NCBI RefSeq assembly: GCF_000720485.1
Contig: NZ_JOAX01000053.1
Coordinates: 1 to 26,667, forward strand
DNA from: Streptomyces ochraceiscleroticus
GTDB lineage: Bacteria > Actinomycetota > Actinomycetes > Streptomycetales > Streptomycetaceae
Length of the DNA: 26,667 nt
Direction of reading: 5' to 3'
Shown here: positions 15,338-23,246 of the stretch, in pieces
Layout: every line of letters starts with the position of its first letter
Position numbering within the stretch: the stretch's first letter is position 1
Notes under the pieces: model-generated
Seen by the model: only the letters and a program-made list of their open reading frames with translations
Database searches by the model: none
What the model was told of the DNA's origin: nothing
Position numbers and translations under genes: made by a program

Positions 15338-15514
15338 ATGAGGATGCTTGCATGGCAATTAGCGCTGGTCACGGCTCCGCTAGCAGGCGAGGCTTTTGCC
15401 TCATGGGTCGACCGGATGGCGCGGCTGAATAGGTCTTCGCCAGCAGCGGTCGCAGATTCTGATGGGCCCCTGGCGTGGGAGCTGTCAGTTGAGCCTGGGT
15501 GCGTCATCGCTTGA
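15338..15514 (+). CDS. 58-aa ORF, possible TniQ-like N-terminal fragment
   Basis: ATG 15338 is preceded by GAAGG at good spacing. The peptide begins MRMLAWQLALVTAPLAGEAF and continues ASWVDRMARLNRSSPAAVAD. The PLAGEAFxSWVxRMA pattern resembles the start of TniQ-family proteins (PLPGExLxSWLxRLA), which help target transposition, but the rest of the domain is missing. A strong hairpin starts inside its last codons. It is either a small real gene with its own terminator or the stub of a transposition gene. The degenerate repeats just upstream favour a mobile-element remnant. Confidence 0.35.
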   Translation: MRMLAWQLALVTAPLAGEAFASWVDRMARLNRSSPAAVADSDGPLAWELSVEPGCVIA

Positions 15515-15587
15515 TCGATCCCGCCCCGGTGACGCACCCAGGCACGCTCCTGCCCGTCGGTTGTAGTACCCGACGGGCAGGAGCGTG
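15494..15587. terminator. Two consecutive long stem-loops between convergent genes
   Basis: CCTGGGTGCGTCA (15494-15506) pairs with TGACGCACCCAGG (15530-15542), a perfect 13-bp stem with a 23-base loop. One base later CACGCTCCTGCCCGTCGG (15543-15560) pairs with CCGACGGGCAGGAGCGTG (15570-15587), a perfect 18-bp stem with a 9-base loop. They lie between plus-strand genes ending at 15514 or 15056 and a minus-strand gene ending at 15742. Bidirectional termination is the simplest role. Confidence 0.65.
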
Positions 15588-15741
15588 ACGACACGAAGGA
15601 GGCTGAACTGTTCACCCCTCAGCGACTGTCGGCTAGCTGAAGTCTCCTATCGAACCTGGAAGGGTTCGGGTGGGACACCCCGGCAACGGTCATCGTCAGG
15701 CGAAGCGCATCCCAGGACGATAAGGGTGCGTTCGATGGGGT

Positions 15742-16989
15742 CTACCTCGCAGTAACTGCCGCGCCGGGCATGGGCGCTAGCTTGTCGGCTTCGGCGACGG
15801 CGGCGTTCCAACTGAACTCGTTGTTGTCGCTGAAGTAGTAGTAGGTGGCGCCGTTCGGCATCATCGCGACGGTGATGCCGCCGTATCCCGACATGAATGG
15901 TACGTAGAAGGGGCTGGTGTAGGCGGGGTTGTCGGCGGAGGTGAACTCGCGGCCCCAGAAGCCGTTCTGGTACTTCATGGGCTTGGTGCCGGTGGTGGTC
16001 ATGCCCCGGTCCTCCGGTGTGCGTTGCATGGTGGCCGCGAGCAGTGTCGGGTCGAGTGTCTGTGTGCCGTTGACGGCGCCGTGGTCGTTGTTGAGGAATT
16101 TCGCGAACTTGGCGACGGAGTCCTGCGTCCAGAACATGCCGTAGCCGCCGAAGGGTGCTCCGCCGGGGCTGTTGTCGGTGCGCGAGGGGACGAGGGAGTC
16201 GGGCCCGACGCCGATGGGTTCGAGCACGTCGTCGCGGAGCATGTCGAAGATGTCGGCGTCCGAACCGGCCTTGTCCTGCAGGTAGTTGTTCATCGCGCGG
16301 GTGGCGAGGAAGGTGTCCGAGGTGTGGTAGACCCACTTGCTGCCGGGGCTGACCTTACGCGGGAAGGACAGGGCGAGTCGCATCTTGTCGCTGTAGGGCT
16401 CGGATGCGAAGAAGTCCGCCATGGTGCGGCCCGATTCGTCGGTCTCGTAGCCGGGCGAGGTGTAGTTCCCGGTGCCCATGTCGAGGGTGTGGTCGAGGGT
16501 GACGCCACTCCAGGCAGTGTTGCCAGCGGTCTCGGGGATTCGGTTGGAGAGATTCTCCTGGGCCACGGCCGGGCCGTAGCGCTGCGCCAGACGCAGCATG
16601 GCTGTTCCCGCGAACGCCGACTTCGCGGTCGAGTACGAAGGCAGAAGCATCTGGCCGCAGAACGGGTACTCCCCCTGCCGGGTCCGGCAATTGCCCACGT
16701 AGTGGACTCCGCCGAAGTAGAAGCCGAAGGTGCTCAGCGCGGACGGCGTGATGCCGGAGCCGAACTTCGCCACGTCCACCCCACTGTCCGGGTAGTCGGT
16801 GGCCAGCGCCGAGATGGGCTTGGTCGGGAGCCGGTCCCCGACCTCGGAGGCGTACTCGTCGCGCAGGTTCTCGGCGCCGTCGACGGGGCCGGGCCGGCAG
16901 TCGGCCGGTACCTGGCCCCACATGTCGAACTGGAAGTACTCGCAGGTCTCCGTGGTGATGTGGCAACAGGAGGCGCCGAAGGCCGACGC
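15742..16989 (-). pseudogene. Serine hydrolase (beta-lactamase/DD-peptidase fold), N-terminus missing
   Basis: The frame is open from 16989 to the stop at 15742, about 415 residues. The first lines contain CCHITTETCEYFQFDMWGQV and ADCRPGPVDGAENLRDEY. The active-site serine motif is YSTAKSAFAG (SxxK), followed by DHTLDMGTGNYTSPGYE, KWVYHTSDTFLATRAMNNYL (the YxT/N position) and GYGMFWTQDSVAKFAKFLNN. These define a serine hydrolase of the class C beta-lactamase/D-Ala-D-Ala peptidase fold. No start codon or signal peptide is found before an in-frame TGA at 16990-16992. The M at 16923 is internal to conserved sequence. The 5' end therefore seems lost, exactly where another truncated gene begins on the other strand. 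Confidence 0.75.
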
Positions 16990-17080
16990 TCACGTCTCCT
17001 CGGCAGACACGAATCCACTGGGGGCCTTTCGGCCTTCGCTCCGGGTCGCCCCCGGGCAGAGCGTGCTGGAGCAGAGCACG

Positions 17081-18284
17081 ATGCTCGTGGGCGGGGTGCT
17101 CGTGGAGCATCTCGGGCCCGCCCTCGCCCAGACCGTCGGGACTTTCCTTGGGAGTGTCCTTGCGGACAGCCGGTTCCACGTCGTGCGCGAGAGTCCGTTC
17201 ACGGACAAGTATCTGCCGCCCCCCTTCCGGCGCCTCCACGCCGTGCGCAGCGTCGTCGACTTCCACGACCCCGAGATCGCTCATGATCTCGGCCCCGGTG
17301 GCTTCGCGTATGCCTCCGCCCCTACAGACGCGGAGGGGAACAAGAGGCCCAAGGACACGTCGTTCAAGGCGTCCGGCTTCGACATGGAGCTGTGGCGGTT
17401 GAAGGACCACGGCTACCCCAGGACACGCATTCCTGACGGGCTGCTGTATGACCTGGTGGACAGCGTCCTGGCCGTGCAGGCGGAATACCAGCTCCAATGC
17501 GTCTTTGTGGACCGGGAACTTGCCAACATCATCGGCAGCCGGGGCAGGGAAGAGCAGTGGCTGTATCAGAAGACCGCGGACTGGGCCGTTGAGCGGGCCA
17601 GGGCTGAAATGGAGGCGAAGGAGAAGAGCAGCGCCTTCTGGGGCTTCGTGGGGGACATCCTCGGACTGGTAAGCGCCGCCGCCGGCGTCCTGGCGCTCAT
17701 CCCGATCTTCACGCCGCTCATGGCTCCCATCGCCATCGTCACCGCTGTCACTTCGATGGGCGCGCACGCGGCAGCTGTCTCCATCGCGGGGAACTGGGAC
17801 GATCCGGCCGCGATCGCTGGTCTCGCAGCGGACACACTGGCTGCCATCCCGGCGGTCGGCGCCGTGGCCAAGGGCGCCAGGGCTGCCTGGGCCGCGGCCC
17901 GCATGAACAAGGTCGCCAACGTCATCGTCAACCAAGGCGGGCGGGCCTTCGCCGGGGCGATCGCCGGCAAGGGCGCCTCCGATGCCTCACACATCTTCGA
18001 CTACATCGGCCAGAAGGGCGCCCAGGTCGTCAAAGGCACCGTCAGCCAGGGCCAGATCGCCGGGAAGGTGCTGCAGGGATCGGTCAGCCTTACCACCCAG
18101 GTCCCCCTCGTCATCGAACTCTCCACCAAGACCGCCGTGGACCAGCAGGCAAAGGACGCAGCCACCGGCACGGCACTGACCGCCAATGTCGGCCACCGTG
18201 GGCGAATGGGACGTGGTCGGTGCCCTCGCGAAGAAACCCAACATCAGCGTCGAACGCTTCAGTCGTTTCTTCAGCCACCGGTAG
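17081..18284 (+). pseudogene. Large unknown protein with hydrophobic core, toxin-like, 3' frameshift
   Basis: From ATG 17081 (GGAG upstream) the frame encodes about 400 residues. The N-terminal half is soluble (SPFTDKYLPPPFRRLHAVRS, GFDMELWRLKDHGYPRTRIP, DLVDSVLAVQAEYQLQCVFV). A glycine/alanine-rich membrane-active-looking core follows (AAAGVLALIPIFTPLMAPIA onward), then IAGLAADTLAAIPAVGAVAK. Near 18202 one extra G shifts the frame. Without it the protein ends GEWDVVGALAKKPNISVERF at TAG 18282-18284; as written it runs on as arginine/proline-rich sequence to 18379. The frame is also open upstream of 17081 to the junction near 16990, so the true 5' end may be lost. The layout recalls secreted polymorphic-toxin or phage-tail-like cargo proteins, but I recognise no named domain. 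Confidence 0.6.
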
Positions 18285-18328
18285 ACCACAGCCCGGAACC
18301 GGGTACCACCTGTAAGAGCGGGCTCCAC

Positions 18329-18359
18329 CGGCCGCCGGGCCCGAGCGACCCGGCGGCCG
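18329..18359 (+). terminator. GC-rich stem-loop after the toxin-like gene
   Basis: CGGCCGCCGGG at 18329-18339 pairs perfectly with CCCGGCGGCCG at 18349-18359 around a nine-base loop. It is 45 bases past the repaired stop at 18284. As written, the shifted frame reads through it, which supports 18284 as the natural end of the gene. Confidence 0.65.
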
Positions 18360-19068
18360 TATGGCGCGACACGCTATGAGTCTGACGCCGGACATGCAGG
18401 TGCTGGCCGCAGGCGTCGGCTGGAACAGTCTTCCCTGCCGTTTCGTCGGCGGCTTCGTCCGCGGCAGCCGGTACCGCGCAGGCAGCGCCCGTGCTGGAGA
18501 CCTTCACGGGGTGAGGCACGCTGACGGTGCCGTTTGGTGTCATCTCGATCACGGCGGACTTGCTCGGCCCGGGAGAGGGCGGCGCCAGCGGTGCTTTTGC
18601 CCCCAACAACCGGGGCGGGAGCGGTGGTGGCAGCGACGAACACGTGTGCTGTCGGCTGCCGGTCAGCCTCAACCAGAAGCCGCAGAGGACGGTAGGCGAC
18701 TCCGGCCACGGCGCGCTGGCCCCGCCGGGTACGTCGGCAAGCGTGGGCACTCCGGGCCTGCTCGGTGGCGGCAGCCCAGGTTCGACGCCGTTGGTTCGTT
18801 CTGCTGGGGATGCGTGAGCGTCAAGGCTGCAAGCAAAAAGACGAGTCGCACTGAGCGGTGCCTGCCCAGGGACGAGTGGGTTGCGTGGGACATGAATGCG
18901 TCACTGTTGCGGTGAGGTGACCCGATGCCTTCCCCAAGCGGCATACGTGCACTGACGTGGTTGTCCGGAAAATGTCACCCTGCGGCATGGCGGGCTGCGT
19001 CTGCCGCCCAAGCTGGTCATGGACACGCTCTGCCGGCACTGGGCAGTCGCCGCCACCAGGAGGTTGCG
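18360..19068. other. About 700 bases without a supported gene
   Basis: Open frames exist on both strands. Two minus-strand frames (around 18650-18709 and 18430-18560) have somewhat protein-like stretches such as GVAYRPLRLLVEADRQPTAH and KSAVIEMTPNGTVSVPHPVK that could belong to one frameshifted gene. Neither has a ribosome binding site and I recognise no family. The last 50 bases hold the AGGAGG site and presumably the promoter of the chitin-binding gene. Confidence 0.4.
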
Positions 19069-19644
19069 ATGCTTCGTCAGCTCGCCGTCACACTCGGCGC
19101 CGTGATGCTCACCGTGGGGGCCACAGCGGCCCCAGCCCTAGCTACTGGCAGTGAGGTGGGGGCGCAGGCTGCCAGCAGCTGCCCGCCGGGGCAGGAGTTC
19201 ATGCCGCACGGCGGTTCTCCCGAGAAGTTCATCCACTGCTCCTCCGACGGCAGGCCGTACGTCCAGTCATGCCCAGCGCAATTGTTTTGGAATCTGAAAC
19301 TGCTGACATGCGACTACCCCTCTAGTGTCGTGAAGCAGCCGACGCGTCTCTCGGCAGGCACGGCGACGCTCCGGCTGGTTCCGCCGGGACTGCGGAACCT
19401 CAATGCCACCGTCACCTGGGGCGGCGGCCAGCCCGTCCCCTTGGGCACGGTGGACTTCACGACCACCACAGGGCAGCGCCTGTGCACTGCGGAAACCGAC
19501 TTCGCCGGGCGTACCTCCTGCGACGTCAGCGGGCGGCTTCCCGTGCAAGAACTCCTGAACGGCTACACCGCTACCTACCGCGGACATCAGCCCCTGAAAA
19601 GCTCGACCGGTCACGGCACCGTGAGGGTCCTGCGGTCCCGGTGA
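19069..19644 (+). CDS. Secreted peritrophin-type (CBM14) chitin-binding protein
   Basis: AGGAGG at 19058-19063 precedes ATG 19069, which fixes the start; the frame readable back to 18925 is rejected. The 191-residue product has a signal peptide, MLRQLAVTLGAVMLTVGATA ending APALAT. Next is a four-cysteine peritrophin-like domain at about residues 36-85: SCPPGQEFMPHG, FIHCSSDGRPYVQSCPAQLF and WNLKLLTCDYPSSV, a good CBM14 pattern. The rest (RLVPPGLRNLNATVTWGGGQ, VPLGTVDFTTTTGQRLCTAE) looks like a bacterial Ig-like domain with two cysteines. The protein is presumably exported and binds chitin or related glycans. CBM14 is mainly an animal family, so its occurrence in a bacterium is notable. Confidence 0.8.
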   Translation: MLRQLAVTLGAVMLTVGATAAPALATGSEVGAQAASSCPPGQEFMPHGGSPEKFIHCSSDGRPYVQSCPAQLFWNLKLLTCDYPSSVVKQPTRLSAGTATLRLVPPGLRNLNATVTWGGGQPVPLGTVDFTTTTGQRLCTAETDFAGRTSCDVSGRLPVQELLNGYTATYRGHQPLKSSTGHGTVRVLRSR

Positions 19645-19665
19645 CCAGGCCCTCTGGGTCCGTCA

Positions 19666-19715
19666 TGGGCTAGCGTCGGCTCGGCGGGCATCCGCACCAT
19701 GATCGACACCTATCA
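19666..19715 (-). pseudogene. ATP-dependent DNA ligase relic, 5' end only
   Basis: GCATCCGCACCATGATCGA is identical to 1506-1524 around the start codon of the first ligase copy, and flanking bases also match (GGGCTAGCGTCGGCT here, GGGCGAGCATCGGCT there). It has the same orientation as the other copies. About 50 bases survive, covering the ligase start codon and about ten codons. Confidence 0.65.
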
Positions 19716-19838
19716 CGTACCGGGCCGGTATTGCGGCACGGACAGGCGAATTGCCGCAGACTCAAGCCGCTGTCGCCGGGTTGCAGGAGCGCGGACCTCA
19801 GCGAGGCAAACAGGGTGTGCGCGCCTCTTCCGACCGGC

Positions 19839-21078
19839 ATGATCGATTGTATGGGGAGCAGCGCGTGGGACGCCGTCACCAACGAGGTGTTTTGGCTGGG
19901 GGACGGAGTGGCCGGCCTACCGGCGGGGCTCGCCGGCGAGCGGTACTTGTGTCGTTCGTGCGGCCAGGCATTGATTCTCAAAGGCACGAAGCCGGACGCG
20001 AAGGTGCTTCCGTACTTCTCGCATCCCGGTGACAAGGGGTGTGCGCATCCGGAGCTGGAAGCACAGATCGACGCGGACACCGAGGTGGTGATCCGGTTCC
20101 GTGACATGATCCGCGCGATCCCGGGGTTCAGCGCGACGGTGGAGAGTCTCGGGGAGAATCCCAAGGATCCGTCGGGGCTGCCGCCGGTCATCATCGCCTG
20201 CCACGGTGAGACGACCGTTGCCATCGAGCGGCCTGGTTCCTCTCTGCCGGCTCTGATGTGCTGCGGCGCCGTATCCAGGCGGTTCGCGAGCATCATGGCG
20301 GAGCGGAGCATGTGTGGTTCCTGCGCAGGGACCCGCATCAGTTCGGCAAGCTCCGTGAGCTGAATGTCTGGTATGACGGCCGGAAGGACACGCACCACTG
20401 GTGGCGCCCACCGAGCAGCAGCAGGCCATCGTTGCCCCCGGGGGCAACGTGTACTGGCTCGATGGCCAACTGGTTCTTGTCCCCTACGGTGTGCACTGGT
20501 TCCAGCACCCGGTTCGACCTCAGCAGGACTGGACCCGGTGGCCGAAGTGGCGCCGTGATCCGCGCAAGGACTGGCGGATCAGCAAGCCCCGTCCGGCGCC
20601 GGACGCCGACTGCTGGGGGCTGGTGCCCATCGAGCTCTCGTCCCTGACGCGGTCCCGCGCGGTCTTCCAACCGTCCAAGGCGCACCGGGTGATGGATGTT
20701 CTCTACGCCTCGCAGGAGTCTCGGTATCGCTGGCGCAACCGACAGGCCGGAAAAATCTACGACGAACGCCATCGGCCGCCCCTGCCTGCGCCCGAACCTG
20801 AGAAAGCCGCCACCACGCCGACGCCGAACCGCAACGTGCCAGCAGATGAGCCGCCGCCAACGTCGCCGCCTCGTGTCGAGGAGGTTGTCCCCGAGCCGAG
20901 AGAGCCGGCCGCGGTGGAGGACGCTACGGCTGACGGCAGCGGGTCCGATGCGCCGCCTGCGGTCGCCGTACCCCCACGGCCGTCGCATCCACCCCGCATC
21001 GTGCCTGCGCAGCCCGTTCCCGTTGCTGGCCGCTGGCACAAGGTCCTGCGCATGTTCCGCGGTCGTCGCAGCCGCTGA
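19839..21078 (+). pseudogene. Competence CoiA-like protein, split by two frameshifts
   Basis: Three consecutive frames make one protein of about 410 residues. Part 1 (19839 to about 20250) carries YLCRSCGQALILKG and VLPYFSHPGDKGCAHPELEA, the Cys-x2-Cys plus FSH...C arrangement of the CoiA N-terminal zinc/nuclease region. Part 2 (about 20258-20400) reads DVLRRRIQAVREHHGGAEHV then WFLRRDPHQFGKLRELNVWY. Part 3 (about 20401-21078) reads VAPTEQQQAIVAPGGNVYWL, then a tail rich in proline and glutamate ending VLRMFRGRRSR. Each junction fits loss of one base. The start is uncertain: ATG 19839 or 19851, neither with a good ribosome binding site. In Gram-positive bacteria CoiA takes part in DNA uptake and recombination; actinobacterial homologues are uncharacterised. 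Confidence 0.65.
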
Positions 21079-21081
21079 GTT

Positions 21082-21674
21082 TTAGCTGCTGAACCGAGTG
21101 CGCAGTTCCTGAAGTCGGGCGGCGGCGCCGCAGACTTCGCAGGCGTCGGCGGCCGGGCTCTGGAGTGCGGCCTGGGCCCGGGCGGTGGTGAGCGCTGCGG
21201 GGGCCTTGCACAGCGGGCAGCCGGCGCGGTGCACCCGCACCGGGCGGGGCTTGGTGGAGTCGTACGTGATGCGGAAGCACTCCAGCAGCCACCATTCCTT
21301 TACCTCCGCGTCCGGCATCGATGCGGGAAGAGGGGCGGGGCGGGTGGCTGGCGGCCGGTGCGAGCCCGTTTGAGCGCCTGGCGGTCCCGCTCGATGGGCA
21401 CGCCGTCGTAGGAGACGCCGTCGATGGGCCGCACGTGGGAGGCCGGTGCGCTGAAGATGATGTCCGCCGGCTCGGCCAGGTCCCGGCCGCCGACCTGAGC
21501 GTCCGCCCACAAGGTCACAGAGACCTCGTAGAACCAGGCGGTGGTGTTGCCTTGCCAGCGGCGCAGGAGTCGGCCGACCAGTTCTTGCCCGTCGTGCAGG
21601 ACGATCCGGATCGGCGGTGTGGGCGGCTCGGACGGCAGCTCACCGTCCGCGAGCGACCTCGACTCCTCGTCCAT
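21082..21674 (-). pseudogene. Gene Y copy 2: DUF6233-like CxxC protein, frameshifted
   Basis: This copy starts MDEESRSLADGELPSEPPTP at 21674 and closely matches copy 1 (5609-6198) through WFYEVSVTLWADAQVGGRDL and SHVRPIDGVSYDGVP. Its frame breaks within the proline-rich linker (about 21325-21365). It resumes as DAEVKEWWLLECFRITYDST, then KPRPVRVHRAGCPLCKAPAA and ADACEVCGAAARLQELR. The site where copy 1 has lost a G is intact here. The two copies are disabled at different places, so the lesions arose after duplication or are independent read errors. Confidence 0.65.
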
Positions 21675-21678
21675 GGCG

Positions 21679-21781
21679 CTATGCCGCGTCCGCGTCGTCG
21701 GCGGGGGTGTCGTGGACGTGCTTCAGGGCACTGCGGGCAGCGACCACGTCGGGGCCGGAGGGGTGTCCCAGAATCGGACTT
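21679..21781 (-). pseudogene. Gene X copy 2: C-terminal fragment
   Basis: The minus strand encodes SGPDVVAARSALKHVHDTPA then DDADAA with TAG at 21679-21681, four bases before gene Y, exactly as in copy 1. Upstream, the match to copy 1's FWDTL continues at the DNA level for about 20 bases with one base missing, then ends near 21781. No start codon or remainder of X is present. Confidence 0.6.
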
Positions 21782-21862
21782 GCGCGGCTAACTACTTGCC
21801 CAGCCAAAGTCCGTGACACCTACTCACCGCGTGCTCGCACGCACGACAAGCAAGAATTTGCC

Positions 21863-22010
21863 ATGTCCACTATAGAACCCGGTCCGGACGTCCCGCAGCC
21901 GGCGGAGGCGCAGTCGGCCCAGACACCGGAATCACCGCGCGAGTCCCCCGCCAACCGTTCGCGCAACGACCGTGCACTCCCCTGGGCCCAGCTGGGCGTC
22001 GTCCTGCTAT
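21863..22010 (+). pseudogene. Truncated 5' part of a probable membrane protein
   Basis: ATG 21863 starts MSTIEPGPDVPQPAEAQSAQ, a proline/glutamate-rich leader, then RALPWAQLGVVLLC. This looks like the cytosolic leader and first membrane helix of a transporter, perhaps of the major facilitator type. At about 22010 the sequence changes abruptly to the antisense of another gene remnant. No strong ribosome binding site is seen. The composition is convincing but the fragment is too short to name. Confidence 0.35.
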
Positions 22011-22177
22011 GCGGGCCACGGCTCGTAGTACGGCACCTGGCCCCGGCTCCGCTGGCGCAGCTTGCCGATGCCGCCCTTCGCCGTCGCCTTGATCGCGGTC
22101 GCCAGCAGCGTCAGCGTCGGGTCGATGCTCTTGGAGCGGGCCATCGCGTCCAGGAACTCCCGGCCGCGTCGTACGCG
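22007..22177 (-). pseudogene. Fragment of a plasmid/telomere-replication type protein (Tap-like?)
   Basis: The minus-strand frame reads VRRGREFLDAMARSKSIDPT, LTLLATAIKATAKGGIGKLR, then QRSRGQVPYYEPWPA and a stop. The segment KATAKGGIGKLRQR followed by a YxPWPA motif resembles a part of large Streptomyces replication or telomere-associated proteins, but I assign this from memory only. It has no ATG with a ribosome binding site and is cut at both ends, against the membrane-protein fragment on one side and the DUF6207 region on the other. Confidence 0.35.
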
Positions 22178-22257
22178 GGCCCTGCCACGTCCGGGTGATA
22201 GCCGCCTGCCCGGCGAACCGAGGGCCGGCCTCCCGCGTCTGGCTGGCCATCGAAGCG

Positions 22258-22460
22258 ATGACGCACCTGCCCGAGCCCGGCTTCGTCGTCCTGGAGGTGA
22301 CCGCCGCGGACGAACAGACAGCCGCGGCCGCCGCCCAGGCCGTCAGCGGCCTGTGGTGGTCCAGCGGCCCCTCGGCGCCGTACCGGACACCTGGTGAGGA
22401 CTGCGTACGGGTACGCGTCTGCGCCGACGTACGCTGCGACCCGGAAGGCCGGAGCTCTAG
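22258..22460 (+). pseudogene. DUF6207 family small protein, frameshifted at its 3' end
   Basis: ATG 22258 starts MTHLPEPGFVVLEVTAADEQ, the DUF6207 opening, followed by AVSGLWWSSGPSAPYRTPGE and DCVRVRVCADVRCDPEGR. Family members are about 65-75 residues. The natural end appears to be EL and TAG at 22458-22460, reached only if one C is restored in the GGCCGG near 22450. As written, the frame runs on through antisense sequence to 23241, which is not meaningful protein. Function unknown. A partial second copy lies at 23247-23370. Confidence 0.65.
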
Positions 22461-22533
22461 AAGGCCGCGCCACGGGCCTGCTTCGGCGGCCACGGTCGGC
22501 CTTCCCGAGGTGCACCGCATAGATCACAGCCGG

Positions 22534-22944
22534 TCAGACCGCAGGAGGCTGCACCCAAGGCGCGAGGCGTTCCCCAGCGGCCAGCTCACGCCAGTATCGG
22601 AAAACGGTGCCCTGGACGATGTCGAGCTGCCGAGCAGCGATCAGGCAGGGGGCCCGATCCGAGCCTCCAGCGTCCGCTTCGAAGGCAAGGACGACAGGTG
22701 GCGTCTCCCCGACCTGGTTGGCGACCAGCCGCACCTCGCCCGGCGTCGGTGCACGGAAGACCGGATCGTGGAAGCTGGCCGGGCACCTGACCAAAACCGG
22801 GTCGGCGAAGACCAGCTCCAAGTGATGGACGTACGAGATGTCGTGCCCGGCACCAAGTCGCAACCGGCCCGCGTTCCACTCCACAACGTCCCAGTCCCAC
22901 CAGGCCCCCTCGGGAAGCTGGATCACCACGTGGCCCTTGCTCAT
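22534..22944 (-). CDS. Unknown 136-aa protein, second gene of a two-gene operon
   Basis: ATG 22944 overlaps the upstream stop as ATGA, so translation is coupled. The protein begins MSKGHVVIQLPEGAWWDWDV. It is rich in aromatics and beta-strand-like: LRLGAGHDISYVHHLELVFA, DPVLVRCPASFHDPVFRAPT, PPVVLAFEADAGGSDRAPCL, ending TVFRYWRELAAGERLAPWVQ. There is no signal peptide or membrane helix. The frame is open upstream to 23166, but that part overlaps the 78-aa gene and is arginine/glycine-rich, so it is rejected. Size and pairing would suit an immunity or partner protein, but that is speculation. It is one of the few undamaged genes in the 3' half. Confidence 0.7.
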   Translation of the reverse strand: MSKGHVVIQLPEGAWWDWDVVEWNAGRLRLGAGHDISYVHHLELVFADPVLVRCPASFHDPVFRAPTPGEVRLVANQVGETPPVVLAFEADAGGSDRAPCLIAARQLDIVQGTVFRYWRELAAGERLAPWVQPPAV

Positions 22945-23177
22945 GCTCCGGCCTCCGGGATGACCAGGCCGAATGCGTGCAATCGAGGAAGGCAGACCTT
23001 CAAGCAGGCTTCCACCGAGGCCGCGTCCGTCCGCACCAAGAGGTCCTCGCGGAATGGGGCACCGCTCGCAATGAACGTCCATGGCTTCACGCCCGCGCGC
23101 ATGCGCTCGGCATCCGCCTTGAACAGAACCGTGACCCCCTGCTCGGCCAACGGCTCCATGACCCACACCACATCCAC
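22941..23177 (-). CDS. Unknown 78-aa protein, first gene of a two-gene operon
   Basis: The start is GTG 23177, chosen because AAGGGGG lies five bases upstream; the frame upstream to 23375 runs through a DUF6207 relic antisense and is rejected. The protein begins with V/M-DVVWVMEPLAEQGVTVLF and continues KADAERMRAGVKPWTFIASG, LLVRTDAASVEACLKVCLPR and LHAFGLVIPEAGA. It looks like a small alpha/beta domain. Its TGA overlaps the ATG of the 136-aa gene by four bases. I recognise no family. The operon sits between two same-orientation DUF6207 copies. Confidence 0.7.
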   Translation of the reverse strand: MDVVWVMEPLAEQGVTVLFKADAERMRAGVKPWTFIASGAPFREDLLVRTDAASVEACLKVCLPRLHAFGLVIPEAGA

Positions 23178-23246
23178 TGAGCCCCCTTGTGCCCGTAATC
23201 GAACGGCTAGCAAAGCTACACGGTCATCTCGCCCCCCTTGACTAGC

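Noticed and set aside
15298..15615. 105-codon minus-strand frame across the double hairpin
   Set aside because: It crosses both hairpins and has no ribosome binding site or family-like composition.
16355..17935. 526-codon minus-strand frame
   Set aside because: It overlaps the serine hydrolase in another frame and lies antisense to the large unknown protein; composition is shadow-like.
22460..23241. Long plus-strand continuation of the DUF6207 frame
   Set aside because: It reads through the antisense of the two-gene operon; the family normally ends near 22460.
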